From Cupriavidus respiraculi (lineage in GTDB: Bacteria > Pseudomonadota > Gammaproteobacteria > Burkholderiales > Burkholderiaceae): a DNA stretch of 64,000 nucleotides. The notes beneath the pieces are model-generated. The model was given only the letters and a program-made list of their open reading frames with translations, was not told where the DNA came from and did no database searches. The first letter of the stretch is position 1, and the number at the start of each line of letters is the position of its first letter. This document shows, piece by piece, positions 19,193-29,731 of this stretch. Both the position numbers and the translations under genes were made by a program. The stretch lies in contig NZ_CAJZAH010000002.1 of the NCBI RefSeq assembly GCF_914271545.1, positions 1,488,001-1,552,000 of the forward strand, in the 5' to 3' direction.

Positions 19193-20074
19193 ATGACCTT
19201 TCTCGCCTGGCTGATCTCCCGTGTTCCCCTGGTCTTGCTCGAGATCGTCGGCGGCTGGCTCGGCGTGCTGGCGGCGCGCCTGCCCGGCCGCTATGGCCGC
19301 CGCCTCAAGGAGAATTTCCGCCAGGCGTTTCCCGATGCGACCGACGCGATGATCGTCGAAGCCGCGCGCTCGACCGGACGCATGGTCATCGAGATGCCGT
19401 ATTTCTGGAGCCGCAAGCGGCTGACGGCGAAGCTGGCGGGGTTTTCCGAACACACGTGGCCCGAACTGGACCGGCTGCTGGCCAAGGGCAAGGGGCTGAT
19501 CATCCTGGTGCCGCACCTGGGCTGCTTCGAAGTGTTGCCGCAGGCCTACGCGCAGCGCGGCAAGAGGGTCACCGCGCTGTACAAGCCGCCGCACCAGCCG
19601 TGGCTGCGCGACTGGATCGAAAAAATGCGCACGCGGCCGAACCTGACCATGGCCCCCGCCACGCCCCGCGGCGTGCGCACGCTGGTCAAGGCCCTCAAGC
19701 GCGGCGAGTCCATCGGCATCCTGCCGGACCAGGTTCCTACCGGCGGCGACGGCGTGTGGGCGCCGTTCTTCGGCAAGCCCGCGTACACCATGACGCTCGT
19801 GCAGCGGCTGCAGCAACTGAGCGACGCGCCGATCGCCCTGGTGTTCGCCGAGCGCATCAAGCATGGCTCGACCTACGTCGCCCACATGCGGGTGATCGAG
19901 GAGATGCTGCCCGAGGACCCGGTCGCCGCCGCCACCCTGCTGAACCGCACCATCGAATCGCTGATCGCGGAGGCACCCACGCAATACCTGTGGGGCTACA
20001 ACCGCTACAAGCATCCGGCCGGTGCCGAATTGCCGCCGCAAACGATCGCGCAAGGCGCCACTGAAACCCCATGA
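19193..20074 (+). CDS. LpxL/HtrB-family lipid A acyltransferase (1)
   Basis: 293 residues from the ATG at 19193; a TTG four codons upstream is possible. An N-terminal membrane helix is followed by the acyltransferase motif H-x4-E (HLGCFE) near residue 103, the family's catalytic pair, and later LPDQVPTGGDGVWAPFFG. Members add secondary acyl chains to Kdo-lipid A at the inner membrane. Its stop overlaps the start of a paralogue as ATGA, so the two are probably made together and act on different acyl positions. Confidence 0.88.
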   Translation: MTFLAWLISRVPLVLLEIVGGWLGVLAARLPGRYGRRLKENFRQAFPDATDAMIVEAARSTGRMVIEMPYFWSRKRLTAKLAGFSEHTWPELDRLLAKGKGLIILVPHLGCFEVLPQAYAQRGKRVTALYKPPHQPWLRDWIEKMRTRPNLTMAPATPRGVRTLVKALKRGESIGILPDQVPTGGDGVWAPFFGKPAYTMTLVQRLQQLSDAPIALVFAERIKHGSTYVAHMRVIEEMLPEDPVAAATLLNRTIESLIAEAPTQYLWGYNRYKHPAGAELPPQTIAQGATETP

Positions 20075-20964
20075 GCCGTCTATTCACCTGGCTGGGCATC
20101 GGTCTCCTGACCGTGCTCGGCAAGCTGCCCTATCCCTTTGTCGCGCGCTTCGGCGAGGCGCTAGGCAGCGTGCTGTATCTGATTCCCAGCGGACGCCGCA
20201 ATGTGGTGCGCGCCAATCTGCGGCTGTGCTTTCCGGAGAAATCGGACGCCGAAATCGAGGCGCTGGCACGCGCCTCGTTCCGCGAGGTCTTCCGCAGCTT
20301 CGCCGAGCGCGGCATTTTCTGGACGGGCAGCGAGGCGCAGATGCGCCGCTGGGTGCAGATCGACGACCAGGCCGACCTGGTGGCGCTGGACGGCACGCCG
20401 CATATTCTGGTCACGCTGCACCTGTCGGGCGTCGAGGCCGGGTCGGTTCGCCTGACCATGCACCTGCGCGACCATGTGGGCCGCTCGGGCGCGTCGCTGT
20501 ACACCACGCAGAAGAACCCGATGTTCGACGACTTCCTGAAGAAGGCGCGCGGACGCTTCGGCGCGAACCTGATCTCGCGCAACGACAGCGTGCGGGAGGT
20601 GGTCCGCACCCTGAAGAAAGGCGAGGCGCTGCAGTTGATCGCCGACATGGACTTCGGCGAGCGCGATTCGGAGTTCGTGCCGTTCTTCGCCACCTCGGCG
20701 CTGACCCTGACCTCGGTGTCGCGGCTGGCGCGCCTGACCGGCGCCAAGGTCGTGCCGATCTATACCGAGCAACTGCCCGACTACCAGGGCTACGTGCTGC
20801 GCATGCTCCCCGCCTGGACCGACTATCCTGGCGAGAGCGTGTGGGACGACACGCGGCGCATGAACGCCTTCTTCGAGGACTGCATCCGTCCGCGCATTCC
20901 CGAGTACTACTGGGTGCACAAGCGGTTCAAGCGGCGCCCGCCCGGCGAACCCGCGATATATTGA
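20071..20964 (+). CDS. LpxL/HtrB-family lipid A acyltransferase (2)
   Basis: 297 residues. The H-x4-E catalytic motif is HLSGVE near residue 117, and the later block reads [18 protein letters not shown] in place of the paralogue's DQVPxGGDG segment. An N-terminal hydrophobic helix anchors it in the inner membrane. It overlaps the upstream paralogue by four bases. It is the more diverged of the two: the Gly after the catalytic His-Leu pair is replaced by Ser. The position it acylates cannot be deduced. Confidence 0.85.
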   Translation: MSRLFTWLGIGLLTVLGKLPYPFVARFGEALGSVLYLIPSGRRNVVRANLRLCFPEKSDAEIEALARASFREVFRSFAERGIFWTGSEAQMRRWVQIDDQADLVALDGTPHILVTLHLSGVEAGSVRLTMHLRDHVGRSGASLYTTQKNPMFDDFLKKARGRFGANLISRNDSVREVVRTLKKGEALQLIADMDFGERDSEFVPFFATSALTLTSVSRLARLTGAKVVPIYTEQLPDYQGYVLRMLPAWTDYPGESVWDDTRRMNAFFEDCIRPRIPEYYWVHKRFKRRPPGEPAIY

Positions 20965-21013
20965 AGTGCTGTCTGCCCGCGGACCGACCGCAACCGCCAC
21001 TACCATCGCCGCC

Positions 21014-21880
21014 ATGAAACTGAAATTCACCAAGATGCACGGCGCCGGCAACGACTTTGTCGTGCTGGACGGCATCAACCAGACGCTGGACCTGTCCACC
21101 GAGCAATGGCGCGCATTGGCGAGCCGGCATTTCGGCGTGGGCGCGGACCAGATCCTGATCGTGGAGAAGCCCACGCGCGACGACGTCGACTTCCGCTATC
21201 GCATCTTCAACGCCGATGGCGGCGAGGTCGAGCACTGCGGCAACGGCGCACGCTGCTTCGTGCGCTATGTGACCGAGCACGGCTTCACGGACAAGCGCTC
21301 GGTCCGGGTGCAGGTGATGAACGGCGTCATCACGCTGACGCTGCAGGACGACGGCCAGGTCACGGTCGACATGGGGCCGCCCGAATTCGAGCCGGCCCGC
21401 ATCCCGTTCGATCCGCAGGGGCTCTCCAGCCGCGCCGATGGCGACGACACCCTGTACGGCCTGGAGGTCAACGGCCGCACCGCGTGGATCTCCGCCGTCT
21501 CCATGGGCAACCCGCACGCGGTCCAGGTGGTGGACGACACCGAGCTGTTCCCGGTGCGCGAGGACGGGCCGGTGATCGAGAACCACCCGAGCTTCCCCAA
21601 TCGCGTCAATGCCGGCTTCATGCAGGTAGTGGACCGCCATACCATCCGGCTGCGCGTGTTCGAGCGCGGCGCCGGCGAGACGCTGGCCTGCGGCACCGGC
21701 GCGTGCGCGGCGGTGGTGGCCGGCATCCGGCGCGGGCTGCTGGATTCGCCGGTCAGGGTGCACACCCATGGCGGCGACCTCAATATCGCCTGGCACGGCG
21801 CGGGTTCCCCGGTCGAGATGACCGGCCCGGCCACCACCGTGTTCGAAGGCACTATTGACCTCGCCGCGCTGCCGGCCTGA
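21014..21880 (+). CDS. dapF: Diaminopimelate epimerase
   Basis: 288 residues. DapF converts LL- to meso-diaminopimelate for lysine and peptidoglycan. The two catalytic cysteines are visible in [10 protein letters not shown] (about residue 76) and [16 protein letters not shown] (about residue 225); [13 protein letters not shown] is the N-terminal signature. The start is 49 bases after the second acyltransferase stop, so it may share that transcript. Confidence 0.97.
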   Translation: MKLKFTKMHGAGNDFVVLDGINQTLDLSTEQWRALASRHFGVGADQILIVEKPTRDDVDFRYRIFNADGGEVEHCGNGARCFVRYVTEHGFTDKRSVRVQVMNGVITLTLQDDGQVTVDMGPPEFEPARIPFDPQGLSSRADGDDTLYGLEVNGRTAWISAVSMGNPHAVQVVDDTELFPVREDGPVIENHPSFPNRVNAGFMQVVDRHTIRLRVFERGAGETLACGTGACAAVVAGIRRGLLDSPVRVHTHGGDLNIAWHGAGSPVEMTGPATTVFEGTIDLAALPA

Positions 21881-21927
21881 GCATAGGGGCATCGCAATCC
21901 GGGCCGCGAGGCCCGCACGGAGCCCCC

Positions 21928-22737
21928 ATGTCGCTGGATGACTATCGCATCGAGGCCGGCAAGACCTTCAGGCTGGCGGATTTCGACCCGGGCGCCAAGC
22001 CCTTTTCCAGCGGCGACAAGGAGGCGGACCGCACCCGCATCGCCCAGCTCAGCGAGCAACTGGACGCGGTCCAGGACATCTTCTACGCCGAAGGCAGACG
22101 CAAGCTGCTGGTGGTGCTGCAAGGCATGGACACCAGCGGCAAGGACGGCACGGTGCGGGGCGTGTTCCGCAGCTTCGACCCGCTGGGCATCCGCGTGGTC
22201 AGCTTCAAGGCGCCGACCTCCGAGGAACTGGCGCGCGACTACCTGTGGCGCATTCACGCGCAGGTGCCGCGGCGGGGCGAGATCGTCGTGTTCAACCGCA
22301 GCCAGTACGAGGACGTGCTGGTCACGCGCGTGCACGGCTGGATCGACGAGGCCGAATGCCGGCGGCGCTACGCCCAGATCCGCGCGTTCGAGACCATGCT
22401 GGCCGAAACCGGCACGGTCATCGTCAAGTGCATGCTGCACATCTCCAAGGACGAGCAGAAGTCACGGCTGGAGGTGCGCCTGGCGGATCCGCACAAGCAC
22501 TGGAAGTTCGATCCCAAGGATCTGGAGGAGCGGCGCTACTGGAACGACTATATGGATGCCTACCAGGACGCCATCGCGGCAACCGCGACGCCGCAGGCGC
22601 CCTGGTATGTGGTGCCCGCCGACTCCAAGACGCACCGCAACCTGATGGTCGCGCACATCCTGGCCGACGTCTTCGCCCGTCTCAAGCCGGACTATCCGCC
22701 GCCCCAGCCGGGGCTGGCGAAGCTGAAGGTGGTGTAG
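21928..22737 (+). CDS. Polyphosphate kinase 2 family protein
   Basis: 269 residues, a single PPK2 domain. Walker A is GMDTSGKDG near residue 67, and the Walker B/lid region is FNRSQYEDVLVTRVHGW near residue 122; HWKFDPKDLEERRYWNDYMDAY follows, as in PPK2 kinases. These enzymes phosphorylate nucleoside mono- or diphosphates with polyphosphate. Which nucleotide is used cannot be read from the sequence. It follows dapF by 47 bases. Confidence 0.88.
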   Translation: MSLDDYRIEAGKTFRLADFDPGAKPFSSGDKEADRTRIAQLSEQLDAVQDIFYAEGRRKLLVVLQGMDTSGKDGTVRGVFRSFDPLGIRVVSFKAPTSEELARDYLWRIHAQVPRRGEIVVFNRSQYEDVLVTRVHGWIDEAECRRRYAQIRAFETMLAETGTVIVKCMLHISKDEQKSRLEVRLADPHKHWKFDPKDLEERRYWNDYMDAYQDAIAATATPQAPWYVVPADSKTHRNLMVAHILADVFARLKPDYPPPQPGLAKLKVV

Positions 22738-22745
22738 CGGGACGC

Positions 22746-23423
22746 TCAGACGCCGTAGCGCTGGCGGTAGGCGGCCACCGCATCGCGCGAGGCGGCCAGC
22801 GACGCGTCCTGCGACGCATCCAGGTACGCCAGCAGATCGGTGAGGCTGGCGATGGCGATCACCGGCACGCCATATTCGCGCTGCACGTCCTGCACGGCCG
22901 AATGCGCGCCGATCTGGTCGGCGGTGCCGCTGCGCTCCATCCGGTCCAGCGCGATCAGCACGGCCGCCGGTTCGGCGCCGGCGGCGCGGATCAGCTGCAT
23001 CGATTCGCGCACCGAGGTGCCGGCGCTGATCACGTCGTCGATGATCACCACCTTGCCCTGCAGCTTCGCACCGACCAGCGTGCCGCCCTCGCCATGGTCC
23101 TTGGCTTCCTTGCGGTTGTAGGCGAAGCCCACGTCACGCCCCATGCCGGCCAGCGCCACCGCCGTGGCCGACGCCAGCGTGATGCCCTTGTAGGCGGGCC
23201 CGAACAGCACGTCGAACTCCACGCCCGAGGCCAGCAGGGTTTTCGCATAGAATTGCGCCACCTGACCGAGCATCGCGCCCTGGTTGAACAGGCCGGCGTT
23301 GAAGAAATACGGCGACTTGCGGCCGGCCTTGGTGACGAACTCACCGAACGACAGCACCCCGGCGCCCAGCGCAAAGCGGATAAAGGTCTGGCTCAGTCCT
23401 TCCCCGCCGTCTTTCTGCGTCAT
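22746..23423 (-). CDS. pyrE: Orotate phosphoribosyltransferase
   Basis: 225 residues from the ATG at 23423, preceded by AAAGAGAG. PyrE makes orotidine monophosphate from orotate and PRPP. The PRPP motif [18 protein letters not shown] (about residue 130) and [16 protein letters not shown] and [11 protein letters not shown] are typical. It is divergent from the exonuclease III gene with only 29 bases between starts. Confidence 0.96.
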   Translation of the reverse strand: MTQKDGGEGLSQTFIRFALGAGVLSFGEFVTKAGRKSPYFFNAGLFNQGAMLGQVAQFYAKTLLASGVEFDVLFGPAYKGITLASATAVALAGMGRDVGFAYNRKEAKDHGEGGTLVGAKLQGKVVIIDDVISAGTSVRESMQLIRAAGAEPAAVLIALDRMERSGTADQIGAHSAVQDVQREYGVPVIAIASLTDLLAYLDASQDASLAASRDAVAAYRQRYGV

Positions 23424-23452
23424 CTTTTCTCTCTTTAGCAAAATTTCCCGAG

Positions 23453-24229
23453 ATGTTACGGATTATCAGCGCCAACCTCAACGGCATCCGCTCCGCGTCC
23501 AAGAAAGGCTTCTTCGACTGGATGGGCAAGCAGGAAGCGGACATGGTCTGCGTGCAGGAGCTCAAGGCCCAGGCCGCGGACATGACCGAGGCCTTCCTGG
23601 CGCCGCACGGCTACCACGGCTTCTTCCATTACGCGGAGAAGAAGGGCTATAGCGGCGTCGGGCTCTACACCCGCCATGCACCCGAACGCGTGGTCACGGG
23701 CTTCGGCAACGCCGAGTTCGACAGCGAGGGCCGCTATGTCGAGGTGCAGTACCCGCACCTGGCCGTGATCTCCGTCTATGTGCCCTCGGGCTCCAGCGGC
23801 GAAGAGCGGCAGCTGGCGAAATTCCGCTTCATGGAGGCGTTCCTGCCCCACCTGCTGCAGCTCAAGGCGAGCGGGCGCGAGATCGTGCTGTGCGGCGACG
23901 TCAATATCGCCCACAAGGAAATCGACATCAAGAACTGGAAGGGCAACCTGAAGAACTCCGGCTTCCTGCCCGAGGAACGCGCCTGGATCGGGCAGCTGTT
24001 CGACGTGCACGGCTATGTGGACGTGTTCCGCAAGCTGGACCCGCGCCCGGACCAGTACACCTGGTGGAGCAACCGCGGCCAGGCCTACGCGAAGAATGTG
24101 GGCTGGCGCATCGACTACCACCTGGCCACGGCGAAGATCGCCGACACCGCGCAGGCCTGCGCGATCTACAAGGACGAGAAGTTCAGCGACCACGCGCCGC
24201 TGTCGATCGACTACGACTTCCCCCTGTAG
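23453..24229 (+). CDS. xth: Exodeoxyribonuclease III
   Basis: 258 residues. AP endonuclease/3'-exonuclease of base-excision repair. Catalytic motifs in order: [10 protein letters not shown] (N7-equivalent), CVQELKAQ (metal-binding Glu), [19 protein letters not shown] (Asp/Asn pair), [22 protein letters not shown], and [12 protein letters not shown] with the C-terminal catalytic Asp-His. Length and motifs are full. Confidence 0.95.
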   Translation: MLRIISANLNGIRSASKKGFFDWMGKQEADMVCVQELKAQAADMTEAFLAPHGYHGFFHYAEKKGYSGVGLYTRHAPERVVTGFGNAEFDSEGRYVEVQYPHLAVISVYVPSGSSGEERQLAKFRFMEAFLPHLLQLKASGREIVLCGDVNIAHKEIDIKNWKGNLKNSGFLPEERAWIGQLFDVHGYVDVFRKLDPRPDQYTWWSNRGQAYAKNVGWRIDYHLATAKIADTAQACAIYKDEKFSDHAPLSIDYDFPL

Positions 24230-24388
24230 GCCCTGCCCACGTTTTGCTGCGACGCGGGGGCAACCTCGCTACAATGCAGGGTCGCCGCCCCCGCGGGCGG
24301 CGTTGTCATTTGGAGCGCGGTGCGCCGCCGTGGCGCGCTCCAGAATCACTTTCCCGTATTGCAGTTCGATTCACCGAGCGAGTTCACC

Positions 24389-25336
24389 ATGGCATTCAAA
24401 GTGTTCGTCGACGGCCAGGAAGGCACCACCGGCCTGCGCCTGCTCGATTATCTGTCCGGCCGCACCGACGTGGAGCTGCTGCGCATCGACGAGGACAAGC
24501 GCAAGGACCCCGCCGAGCGAGCACGGTTCCTGAACGCCGCCGACGTCGCCTTCCTGTGCCTGCCCGACGTGGCTTCGCGCGAGGCGATGACCCTGGTGAC
24601 CAACCCGACCACCTGCGTGATCGACGCCAGCACGGCGTTCCGCACGTCGAACGACTGGGTCTACGGCCTGCCGGAACTGGCGCGCGGCCACCGCGAGAAG
24701 ATCCGCGCGAGCAAGCGCATCGCGGTGCCTGGCTGCCACGCCAGCGCGTTCGTGCTGGCGGTGCGTCCGCTGGTCGATGCCGGCGTGATGCAGCCCGACT
24801 ACCCGGTCACGGCCTTTTCGCTGACCGGCTACAGCGGCGGCGGCAAGAAGATGATCGCGGAGTTCGAAGCCGGCGGTAATCCGCGCCTGGACAGCCCGCG
24901 CTCGTACGCGCTGGGCCTGGAGCACAAGCACCTGCCGGAGATGCGCGTGCAGACGGGCCTCGCGCAGGCGCCGATCTTCAGCCCCATCGTCGGCAAGTTC
25001 TACAAGGGCCTGGCGGTGACGGTGCCGGTCTATCCCGACCGCCTGGCGCGCAAGGTCTCGCCGGAGCAGATCGCGGACATCTACCGCAAGCACTACGAAG
25101 GCGAGCAGTTCGTCCGCGTGATGCCGGTGGCCAGCGACGACAACCTGGACGACGGCTTCTTCGACGTGCAGGCCAACAACGACACCAACCGCGTGGACCT
25201 GTTCGTGTTCGGCTCGGCCGAGCGCATGGTGCTGATGGCCCGCCTGGACAACCTGGGCAAGGGCGCGGCCGGCGCCGCGGTGCAGTGCATGAACGTGGTG
25301 GTGGGCGCGGACGAGGCGACCGGGCTGAACGCCTGA
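24389..25336 (+). CDS. argC: N-acetyl-gamma-glutamyl-phosphate reductase (short type)
   Basis: 315 residues from the ATG at 24389. It is the shorter type of ArgC, carrying out the NADPH-linked third step of arginine synthesis. [18 protein letters not shown] is the nucleotide-binding start, the catalytic cysteine lies in [10 protein letters not shown] near residue 117, and the substrate histidine lies in [12 protein letters not shown]-rich hairpin at 24284-24302 lies in the leader. A strong terminator follows. Confidence 0.95.
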   Translation: MAFKVFVDGQEGTTGLRLLDYLSGRTDVELLRIDEDKRKDPAERARFLNAADVAFLCLPDVASREAMTLVTNPTTCVIDASTAFRTSNDWVYGLPELARGHREKIRASKRIAVPGCHASAFVLAVRPLVDAGVMQPDYPVTAFSLTGYSGGGKKMIAEFEAGGNPRLDSPRSYALGLEHKHLPEMRVQTGLAQAPIFSPIVGKFYKGLAVTVPVYPDRLARKVSPEQIADIYRKHYEGEQFVRVMPVASDDNLDDGFFDVQANNDTNRVDLFVFGSAERMVLMARLDNLGKGAAGAAVQCMNVVVGADEATGLNA

Positions 25337-25354
25337 TCGCGCCGCGCCGTGCCG

Positions 25355-25390
25355 AAGGCCCATGACCGCCGTCATGGGCCTTTTCTTTTG
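25355..25390 (+). terminator. Intrinsic terminator after argC
   Basis: AAGGCCCATGAC, a four-base loop, and GTCATGGGCCTT followed by TTCTTTT. It begins 19 bases after the argC stop. Confidence 0.9.
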
Positions 25391-25493
25391 GGGCATGACG
25401 GTGCGGCGCGGGAACCAAGCCGGCGCACGGGGGTCCGTTTCACGGGTGTGCCGTGCTGCACCAGATCACCCCCCTTCCGTATGGAGCCGTCGC

Positions 25494-26531
25494 GTGAAAC
25501 CCGTTCTCCCCACCGTGGCGCTGGCCGCCACCCTCGCCGCGTCCTTCGCCTCGTTCTCCGCCGCCGCGCAGTCCGGGCAGGCCGCAGACCGGCCCGCCTA
25601 TGGCGCGCAGCTCGAAGGCTTCTCCTATCCGCACCCGATCCAGCACTTCACGTTCCAGTCGCAGCGCCAGGACCTCTCGATGGCCTATATGGACGTGGCA
25701 CCGACCGCCAACGCCAACGGCCGTACCGTGGTGCTGCTCCACGGCAAGAATTTCTGCGGCGCGACCTGGCAGGACACCATCGAGACGCTGACCCGCGCCG
25801 GCTACCGCGTGATCGCGCCGGACCAGATCGGCTTCTGCGCGTCCACCAAACCCGCCGCCTACCAGTTCAGCTTCGGCCAGCTGGCGGCCAACACCCGCGC
25901 ACTGCTGCAAGCGAAGGGCATCGAGCGTGCGATCATCGTCGGCCATTCGATGGGCGGCATGCTCGCCGCGCGCTTCGCCGTGCAGTACCCGCAGGCGGTC
26001 GAGCAGCTGGTGCTGGTCAACCCGATCGGGCTGGAGGACTGGCAGGCCGAGGGCGTGCCCTACGCCACCATCGACCAGCTGTACCAGGGCGAGCTGAAGA
26101 CCAGCTTCGATTCCATCAAGGCGTATCAGCTGCGCTTCTACTACAACGGCAAGTGGAAGCCCGAATACGACCGCTGGGTCGCGATGCAGGCCGGCATGTA
26201 CGCCGGCCCGGGCCGGGAGGCGGTGGCCTGGAACCAGGCACAGACGTCGGAGATGCTGTTCTCGCAGCCGGTGGTGCACGAATTCGGCCGCATCGCCGCG
26301 CCCACGCTGCTGCTGATCGGCGGCAAGGACCGCACCGCGCCAGGGGCCAACCGCGCGTCGCCCGAGGTGGCGAAGCGGCTGGGCGACTATCCGGAACTCG
26401 GGCGCAAGGCGGCCCGCGCGATTCCGAATGCGACGCTGGTCGAATTCCCCGAACTGGGCCACTCGCCGCAGGTGGAGGCGCCGGGCCAGTTCCACGAGGC
26501 GCTGCTGCGGGGCCTCTCCGCGCGGCGCTGA
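25494..26531 (+). CDS. Exported alpha/beta-hydrolase
   Basis: 345 residues from a GTG at 25494 preceded by GGAG; an overlapping ATG at 25481 is out of frame. The N-terminal 25 residues are a signal peptide ending in SAAAQ. The alpha/beta-hydrolase fold shows the oxyanion strand VVLLHGKNFCGATW, the nucleophile elbow GHSMGGMLAARF and a C-terminal GHSPQ histidine, so a Ser-His hydrolase is expected in the periplasm. The substrate is unknown. Confidence 0.85.
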   Translation: MKPVLPTVALAATLAASFASFSAAAQSGQAADRPAYGAQLEGFSYPHPIQHFTFQSQRQDLSMAYMDVAPTANANGRTVVLLHGKNFCGATWQDTIETLTRAGYRVIAPDQIGFCASTKPAAYQFSFGQLAANTRALLQAKGIERAIIVGHSMGGMLAARFAVQYPQAVEQLVLVNPIGLEDWQAEGVPYATIDQLYQGELKTSFDSIKAYQLRFYYNGKWKPEYDRWVAMQAGMYAGPGREAVAWNQAQTSEMLFSQPVVHEFGRIAAPTLLLIGGKDRTAPGANRASPEVAKRLGDYPELGRKAARAIPNATLVEFPELGHSPQVEAPGQFHEALLRGLSARR

Positions 26532-26538
26532 ACGGGCC

Positions 26539-27540
26539 TTACCGGGGCAGCGGCTTGGTGCGGTTGTCGTCGCCGCTGTCCACCGGCGCGCCGCCCAGGT
26601 TCGCCATGTTGGCGCGGTAGGGCGGCAGCTTGTCCACCGTGGTGTTGATCGAGCGGGCGTAGAGCGGCAGCACCTGCGGCATGTGCTTTTCCAGCTCGGC
26701 GATGCGGGTGCGGCCGGACGGGTGTGTCGACAGGAAATCGACCGAGGCGCGCGAGGACGAGGCCGTCTCCGACGCCTTGCCCATCTTCTGCCACAGCGTG
26801 ATCGCCGCCCGCGGGTCGTAGCCCGCGCGCGCGGCGATGTCCATGCCGATCAGGTCGGCCTCGGTCTCGTCCGAGCGCGAGAACTTCAGCGACAGCAGCT
26901 GCGCGCCGGCGCCCAGCGCGATATTGCCCAGGTTGCCGAAGCCGAACAGCTGCGACACCACGTTGGCGCCCAGGTTGGTGATCTCCGACTTGGCGGCGCG
27001 CTCGCGCGCATGCTCCTGCAGCGCGTGGGCGATCTCGTGGCCCATCACCATCGCGACTTCATCGTCGGTCAGCTTGAGCTGGTCCAGCAGCCCCGTGTAG
27101 AAGGCAATCTTGCCCCCGGGCATGCAGAACGCGTTGATCTCCTTGGACCCGATCAGGTTGATCTCCCACTTCCAGTCCTTGGCACGGTCGTTCCAGCGCG
27201 AGGTCTGCGGCAGGATGCGCTTGGCGATGGCGCGCAGGCGGATCAGCTGCGGATTGCTGTCGCCGGCCAGCGCGCGCTTGGCGCGCGCCTCGTTCTTGAG
27301 CTGCTCGTACTCCTGCACGGCCTGCTGCTCGATGGCCTCTGCCGGCACCAGCTTGCGCACCGCGGCACCGCCGCGCTGCAGCTCGATGCCGTCGGACTGC
27401 GCGGCCGCGGGCGGCACGTAGGCGGCCGCCGCGCCCGCGAGCAGCATCGCCGCGAACATCGGCAAGCGCGCTGCGCGGTGTGCGACCGGTACGGGGATGG
27501 AGGAGCCTTTGGCGCAAGTCGCGGTCATTTTCGGCGGCAT
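26539..27540 (-). CDS. M48-family periplasmic metalloprotease
   Basis: About 333 residues. The start is uncertain: ATG 27540 is used, with ATG 27528 and TTG 27558 possible and no strong ribosome site for any. A signal peptide ends near PPAAAQ. The zinc motif HEIAHALQEHARERA lies about residue 167, and the third ligand is in ETEADLIGMDIAARAGYDP, as in BepA/LoiP-type M48 proteases that act on outer-membrane proteins. It is divergent from the AmpG-like permease. Confidence 0.88.
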   Translation of the reverse strand: MPPKMTATCAKGSSIPVPVAHRAARLPMFAAMLLAGAAAAYVPPAAAQSDGIELQRGGAAVRKLVPAEAIEQQAVQEYEQLKNEARAKRALAGDSNPQLIRLRAIAKRILPQTSRWNDRAKDWKWEINLIGSKEINAFCMPGGKIAFYTGLLDQLKLTDDEVAMVMGHEIAHALQEHARERAAKSEITNLGANVVSQLFGFGNLGNIALGAGAQLLSLKFSRSDETEADLIGMDIAARAGYDPRAAITLWQKMGKASETASSSRASVDFLSTHPSGRTRIAELEKHMPQVLPLYARSINTTVDKLPPYRANMANLGGAPVDSGDDNRTKPLPR

Positions 27541-27620
27541 GGAAAAACGGTGATGCAATAATACACGGCGCCGTTTCCGCCAATCCGCCGGAAGCCGGAC
27601 GCCGAACCGCCCGCGCCTTC

Positions 27621-28877
27621 ATGACCTTCCAAGCCTATCTCGATATTTTCCGCAACCGCCGCGTCGGCGCCATGCTCACACTGGGCTTCGCCTCCGGGCT
27701 GCCCCTCGCCCTGACCTCCGGCACCTTGCAGGCCTGGATGACGGTCGAGGGCCTGGATATCAAGACCATCGGCTTCTTCTCGCTGGTCGGCCAGGCCTAT
27801 ATCTTCAAGTTCCTGTGGGCCCCTCTGATGGACCGCTACACCCCGCCGCTGCTGGACCGGCGGCGCGGCTGGCTGCTGCTGACGCAGCTGGGGCTGGTGC
27901 TCGGCATCGGCGCGATGGCATTCTTTCCGCCGCGCGAGGCGCTGTGGACGCTGGCGGCGCTGGCCACGCTGGTGGCCTTCCTGTCCGCCTCGCAGGACAT
28001 CGTGTTCGACGCCTACAGCACCGACGTGCTGCGCCCCCCGGAGCGTGGGGCCGGCGCGGCGGTCAAGGTGCTCGGCTACCGGCTGGCGATGCTCGTCTCG
28101 GGCGGCCTCGCGCTCTGGCTGGCCGACCGCGTGCTGGGCTGGCAGCAGACCTACCTGCTGATGGCGGCGCTGATGTTCGTCGGCCTGCTGACCTTGTGGT
28201 GGGCGCCGCAGCCAGAGGCCCCGGCGCGTCCGCCGCGCAGCCTGGAGGAGGCCGTGCTCGGGCCGCTGCGCGACTTCTTTGCGCGCCGCGGCGCCTGGTG
28301 GCTGCTGCTGCTGATCGTGCTGTACAAGCTGGGCGACGCCTTCGCCGGGAGCCTGTCCACCACGTTCCTGATCCGCGGCGTGGGCTTTTCGGCCGGCGAG
28401 GTAGGGCTGGTCAACAAGACCATGGGGCTGGCCGCGACCATCGTGGGCGCGCTCTTCGGCGGCACGCTGATGGTCCGGCTCGGCCTGTACCGCTCGCTGA
28501 TGCTGTTCGGCGTGCTGCAGGCGGTGTCGAACTTCGGCTACTGGGTGCTGGCCGTGACGCCGGCGCATCTGTGGACCATGGGCGCGACCATCGCCATCGA
28601 GAACCTGTGCGGCGGCATGGGAACGGCCGCCTTCGTCGCGCTGCTGATGGCGCTGTGCAACCGCTCGTTCTCGGCCACGCAATACGCGCTGCTGTCGGCG
28701 CTGGCCTCGGTGGGGCGCGTCTATGTGGGGCCCACCTCGGGCTTCGCGGTCGCGTCCGTGGGCTGGGCGCCCTTCTATCTGGGGACGGTGCTGGTCGCGG
28801 TGCCGGGCCTGGTGCTGCTGTACCTGATGCGCAATACCATCGACCGCTACGAGGCGCAGGCCCGCGCCGGCAATTGA
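27621..28877 (+). CDS. AmpG-like muropeptide permease (MFS)
   Basis: 418 residues with about twelve membrane segments. Family features include LTLGFASGLPLALTSGTLQAWM at the start and SASQDIVFDAYSTDVLRPPERGAGAAVK, characteristic of AmpG, which imports anhydro-muropeptides from the periplasm for cell-wall recycling. No beta-lactamase regulator is adjacent. The start is the ATG at 27621. Confidence 0.85.
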   Translation: MTFQAYLDIFRNRRVGAMLTLGFASGLPLALTSGTLQAWMTVEGLDIKTIGFFSLVGQAYIFKFLWAPLMDRYTPPLLDRRRGWLLLTQLGLVLGIGAMAFFPPREALWTLAALATLVAFLSASQDIVFDAYSTDVLRPPERGAGAAVKVLGYRLAMLVSGGLALWLADRVLGWQQTYLLMAALMFVGLLTLWWAPQPEAPARPPRSLEEAVLGPLRDFFARRGAWWLLLLIVLYKLGDAFAGSLSTTFLIRGVGFSAGEVGLVNKTMGLAATIVGALFGGTLMVRLGLYRSLMLFGVLQAVSNFGYWVLAVTPAHLWTMGATIAIENLCGGMGTAAFVALLMALCNRSFSATQYALLSALASVGRVYVGPTSGFAVASVGWAPFYLGTVLVAVPGLVLLYLMRNTIDRYEAQARAGN

Positions 28878-28899
28878 GCGCGGCGGGGCCGGCCCCGCC

Positions 28900-29721
28900 C
28901 TACTGCTTGTAGTAGACGATCTGGTGCGAGCTGGCGATCAGCTCGCCGGCGGCGCTCCACATCTGCGCGCTCTGGTCGAAGAATCCCTGGCGGAACACCT
29001 GGGCGCGGGCGCTGCCCAGCACGTGCTGATCGCCCAGCGCGGCCAGCGTCGCCGCATCGGCATGGAAGTAGGTGGTCATCGACACCGTCCCGGCCGGCAC
29101 GAAACCGGCGCGCTTGAGGAAGATGCGCGGGTAGAAGCTGTCGCACCAGCTGGCCACGGCGGCATAGTCGGGCGTGCGCGCCGGATGGTCGCGCAGCCAG
29201 AACTGCGTGATGCTGTCGGGATGCTCGGTGCCGGGCTCGGCGGACGGCTTGGCGCCGCGCACCGGCCGCATGTCGTAGGCGCCGAGCCAGCGCACCGGCG
29301 CGAAGCCCGCGGGCAGCGGCGGCACGGCGTCCGCCGGCGGCACGTCGGGGAACACCGCCTCGCCGCAGCCCCAGGTCTCCCGCCGCACCGCGAACACCGC
29401 GCTGGCGGTGGTCGCGATCTCGCCGTTCTGGGTCAGGGTCAGGTTCCAGTGCTGCGTCGACCGGTTGGTACGGGTCGGACGCGCCTCGATCGCGAACGGG
29501 CCCTCGGCGATGGGCCCGGCGAAGTTGACCGTCAGCGCGATCGGGTCGCCCAGCCGCGCCGGATGCGACAGCGCGGCGTTCAACAGCGTCGCGGCGGTGA
29601 TGCCGCCGAACGGGCCGATCATGTTCCAGTAGTGCGAGGTGGTCGCACCCTCGTACACATGCTCGCCGGCGGGCCGCAGCCCGATGGCTTCGTCGAAGGG
29701 ATGGAGGGACGGTGCGGTCAT
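28900..29721 (-). CDS. Acyl-CoA thioesterase (double hotdog fold)
   Basis: 273 residues matching the TesB-like/acyl-CoA thioesterase domain family: an N-terminal hotdog with HYWNMIGPFGGITAATLLNAAL and a second with ASWCDSFYPRIFLKRAGFVPAGTVSMTTYF. These enzymes release fatty acids from CoA. A perfect inverted repeat lies 10 bases upstream of the ATG, suggesting repression by a TetR-type protein. The substrate is unknown. Confidence 0.82.
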   Translation of the reverse strand: MTAPSLHPFDEAIGLRPAGEHVYEGATTSHYWNMIGPFGGITAATLLNAALSHPARLGDPIALTVNFAGPIAEGPFAIEARPTRTNRSTQHWNLTLTQNGEIATTASAVFAVRRETWGCGEAVFPDVPPADAVPPLPAGFAPVRWLGAYDMRPVRGAKPSAEPGTEHPDSITQFWLRDHPARTPDYAAVASWCDSFYPRIFLKRAGFVPAGTVSMTTYFHADAATLAALGDQHVLGSARAQVFRQGFFDQSAQMWSAAGELIASSHQIVYYKQ

Positions 29722-29731
29722 GGGATAAATA

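Noticed and set aside
24244-24275. TTGCTG...TACAAT as an argC promoter
   Set aside because: The spacer is 20 bases, too long, and no better -35 is present.
25481-25496. ATG at 25481 as start of the exported hydrolase
   Set aside because: It is in another frame; the in-frame GTG at 25494 with GGAG upstream leads directly into a signal peptide.
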